This document shows positions 62,340 to 64,000 of a stretch of 64,000 nt of DNA, piece after piece. The DNA is from Actinomycetes bacterium. GTDB taxonomy: Bacteria; Actinomycetota; Actinomycetes; Mycobacteriales; Mycobacteriaceae. The notes below the pieces were generated by a model. It ran no database searches, had not been told where the DNA came from, and saw nothing but the letters and a program-made list of their open reading frames with translations. The DNA is taken from positions 1-64,000 of the forward strand of contig JAEYMI010000035.1 of assembly GCA_023461275.1 (NCBI GenBank). Direction: 5' to 3'. Both the position numbers and the translations under genes were made by a program. How positions within the stretch are numbered: position 1 is the stretch's first letter; each line of letters begins with the position of its first letter.

Positions 62340-63545
62340 TCAGCCCGCGATGACCAACGGTGTCAGGGTACGGTCGGCGGCCAGCAGCAGACGCGCCCGC
62401 CGTGCGCCGGTATCACGTGCCGCATCGTCGTCGAGCACCGACTCCAGCAGGTAGCGGTACAGATGCACGACCGCCTCGTCGTTGACGTATCGAGGCGCCC
62501 CGGCGATGTCGAAGCGCAGGCCGGTGACCGAGATCGGCATCGAATCTTCTTGTGCGACGAGCCGATAGTGGCGGTATCCGCTCACCGATGCGGGACCGGC
62601 CGAGCAGACCGTGGCCAGCGGCGCGAGTCGTCGGACCACCGTGCCATCGTGGTGGACGCGCATCCGTGATCCCGATACCGGACGCCAATTCCGCCCGTCG
62701 GTCGACGCCTGCAGGACCACGTCGACGGGTCCACGCGAGGACGCCTCGAAGGAGAACCCGGCCAGCTGGCGGGGTTGGGTGAACTCCACGGCCGCCAACT
62801 CCGCCGGGGCGAGCACGCCAGCGGTATCGGCCGGTACCGATCGCGACGGTACGGCGAGGTCGCGGATGTCCAGATCGAGATCGTTGGTGAGCTTCCATAG
62901 CGCGGCCTGCGTCGCCGCGATGGCCTGGTGCTCGCGCAGGTTCGCATGGCCGAGCGCGAACCCGGCACGTCGTACCCGATCGCTCAGGTCACCCAGGTCT
63001 ACCGACGGATACGACGACGCCACGATCGCCCCGATCTCGTCGGCCCGGAACCGGGCACGCAATGATCCGGCATGCCGCCAGCTGACGGGGCGATAGACCA
63101 CCGAGTGCGGACTGGCGTGACCGTCGAAGTCCACCGAATAGGTGTCGATGGTGGGATTGAGCCGGATCAGGTCGGTGCGGACCCGGGTGCCGTCGGCCAG
63201 GACGATCGTCTGCACCGTCGGCGAGTAGGTGCCGCCACGATGGCGGGTCAGCCGCGGCAGAGAGGGCTCTACCCTGGCCGGTTCAACCCTGCCTGGTTCA
63301 ACCCTGTCCGGTTCGATCGGGAACGGGCGGCTGGGGCTACGAACTGTCCGACGACGCGCGGGCAGCGTCGCCACGCCGGCGACAACCTCGTCGAGGACAG
63401 CCCTGTCATACACGTCGGTCACGGTATCGAGCCCGAACTCGTCATCAGAAGTTTCTGCGGCGTTGCAATCACCGTGATCGGATTGGTCGACGATCCGCCG
63501 ATTGCGCTTCCCGGTGTTTTCACGCCGCGCGGCGCTAACCACCAC
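62340..63545 (-). CDS. TQXA-like thioester-domain protein lacking the Cys
   Basis: A 401-residue protein. After a disordered N-terminus with a triple RVEP repeat (PDRVEPGRVEPARVEP), a TQXA/thioester-like domain runs from about residue 115 (VLADGTRVRTDLIRLNPT) with the Gln motif TQAALWKLTNDLDLD. The place of the bond-forming Cys reads DTYSVDF, with Ser, so no thioester can form. A C-terminal beta-rich domain (FEASSRGPVDVVLQASTDGR) resembles a carbohydrate-binding module. No clear signal peptide. Divergent from the encapsulin gene, sharing a 77-bp gap. Confidence 0.65.
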   Translation of the reverse strand: MVVSAARRENTGKRNRRIVDQSDHGDCNAAETSDDEFGLDTVTDVYDRAVLDEVVAGVATLPARRRTVRSPSRPFPIEPDRVEPGRVEPARVEPSLPRLTRHRGGTYSPTVQTIVLADGTRVRTDLIRLNPTIDTYSVDFDGHASPHSVVYRPVSWRHAGSLRARFRADEIGAIVASSYPSVDLGDLSDRVRRAGFALGHANLREHQAIAATQAALWKLTNDLDLDIRDLAVPSRSVPADTAGVLAPAELAAVEFTQPRQLAGFSFEASSRGPVDVVLQASTDGRNWRPVSGSRMRVHHDGTVVRRLAPLATVCSAGPASVSGYRHYRLVAQEDSMPISVTGLRFDIAGAPRYVNDEAVVHLYRYLLESVLDDDAARDTGARRARLLLAADRTLTPLVIAG

Positions 63546-63622
63546 CTATGCCCCCGGTGCGTCTATTGTCGGGACACGGCACCCACCGGAGTGCTCGCCC
63601 GCCCGAGTGAAGGAGATGCTCG

Positions 63623-64000
63623 ATGACCAACCCCCAGAACGAGTCTCAAGTGTTGAGCGATCTCGCCGCACGCCAACTCGCCAATGCCACAAAGACCAAC
63701 GCGCAACTCGAGACGATCAGCCCCCGATGGCTGCTCGACCTCCTTCAGTGGGTCCCCGTCGAGGCGGGCATCTACCGCGTCAACCGTGTCGTCAATCCCG
63801 ATCAGGTGTCGGTCCACATCGCCGACGGCGCCTCCGGACTCGACGACGAGCTGCCCAAGACCTACGTCGACTACGAGACCAACCCGCGTGAGTTCACGCT
63901 GCGGCCGATCTCGACGATCCTCGATATCCGCACCCGGGTGTCGGATCTGTACTCTTCCCCGCACAACCAGGTTGCCGAGCAGCTGCGTCTGACCATCGAG
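63623..64000 (+). CDS. Family 2 encapsulin shell protein (5' part)
   Basis: The first 126 residues of a shell protein, cut by the window end. ARQLANATKTNAQLETISPRW then LLQWVPVEAGIYRVNR is the N-terminal arm and start of the HK97-type fold in family 2 encapsulins (SrpI-like), followed by ISTILDIRTRVSDLYSSPHN and QVAEQLRLTIE. No cyclic-nucleotide-binding insert appears between the arm and this block, which favours the 2A type over 2B. The usual 2A cargo, a cysteine desulfurase, would be expected just beyond base 64000. AAGGAG lies 7 bp before the ATG. Confidence 0.82.
   Translation, partial: MTNPQNESQVLSDLAARQLANATKTNAQLETISPRWLLDLLQWVPVEAGIYRVNRVVNPDQVSVHIADGASGLDDELPKTYVDYETNPREFTLRPISTILDIRTRVSDLYSSPHNQVAEQLRLTIE

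Noticed and set aside
62340..63545. TQXA-like protein as a proven encapsulin cargo
   Set aside because: No cargo-type enzyme domain (desulfurase, terpene cyclase, polyprenyl transferase, kinase) is visible; only the divergent position links them.

Overview
The window is a high-GC, densely packed chromosome segment from a mycolic-acid actinomycete, most likely Gordonia or a close relative. Gene content and order follow the Mycobacterium tuberculosis stretch from acrA1 (Rv3391) to the ESX-4 locus (Rv3446c-Rv3449), with many insertions and losses. The last 5.5 kb switch to an ispH/xseA/xseB neighbourhood (Rv1107c-Rv1110 region in M. tuberculosis) and then to accessory genes. The genus is inferred from memory of synteny and protein families, not from a search. 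No rRNA, tRNA or CRISPR array was seen.

Layout. 0-2 kb: a likely insertion-sequence end, a VapBC-type toxin-antitoxin pair sitting on a 5'-truncated gamma-glutamylcyclotransferase-like gene, a membrane protein and a MarR regulator. 2-9 kb: a two-domain reductase (AcrA1-like), a D-threonine aldolase-like enzyme, then imuA'-imuB and an Rv2578c-type radical SAM gene, each of the last two units preceded by a LexA-type SOS box. 9-14 kb: a Ser/Thr kinase, a LuxR-type response regulator, a PspC-histidine kinase, and a divergent PspC/LiaF-like membrane protein with a small partner. 14-19.5 kb: guaA, a biotin ECF transporter (bioY-ecfA-ecfT) and cholesterol oxidase. 19.5-28.7 kb: guaB3, guaB2, a DUF5319 gene, rsdA-sigD, an Rv3415c homologue, whiB3, groEL1 and groES under a CIRCE operator.

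28.7-42 kb: an MFS exporter with a divergent MarR regulator, the tRNA t6A cluster (tsaD-rimI-tsaB-tsaE) coupled to an alpha/beta hydrolase and alr, an EamA transporter with a divergent CGNR regulator flanked by two small membrane-protein genes that share the same upstream module, then nnrD/nnrE and glmS. 42-50 kb: a hydrolase without the usual nucleophile, a three-gene helical-protein operon that may relate to type VII secretion, crotonase-family genes, a HAD protein, glmM, rpsI and rplM. 50-58.4 kb: an ESX-4 core (Rv3446c-like, eccC4, divergent eccD4-mycP4) with no esxT/esxU beside it. 58.4-64 kb: ispH, a lipid-droplet protein homologue, xseA-xseB, a DUF4245 lipoprotein-like gene, a TQXA-like protein lacking the thioester cysteine, and the start of a family 2 encapsulin shell gene cut by the window end.

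How it fits together: much is housekeeping (purines, cell-wall amino sugars and D-alanine, ribosome, t6A, chaperonins), overlaid with stress regulation (SOS mutasome, LiaFSR-like envelope sensing, SigD/RsdA, WhiB3, CIRCE). The accessory interest is concentrated at the two ends and around the small membrane-protein and ESX-related genes.
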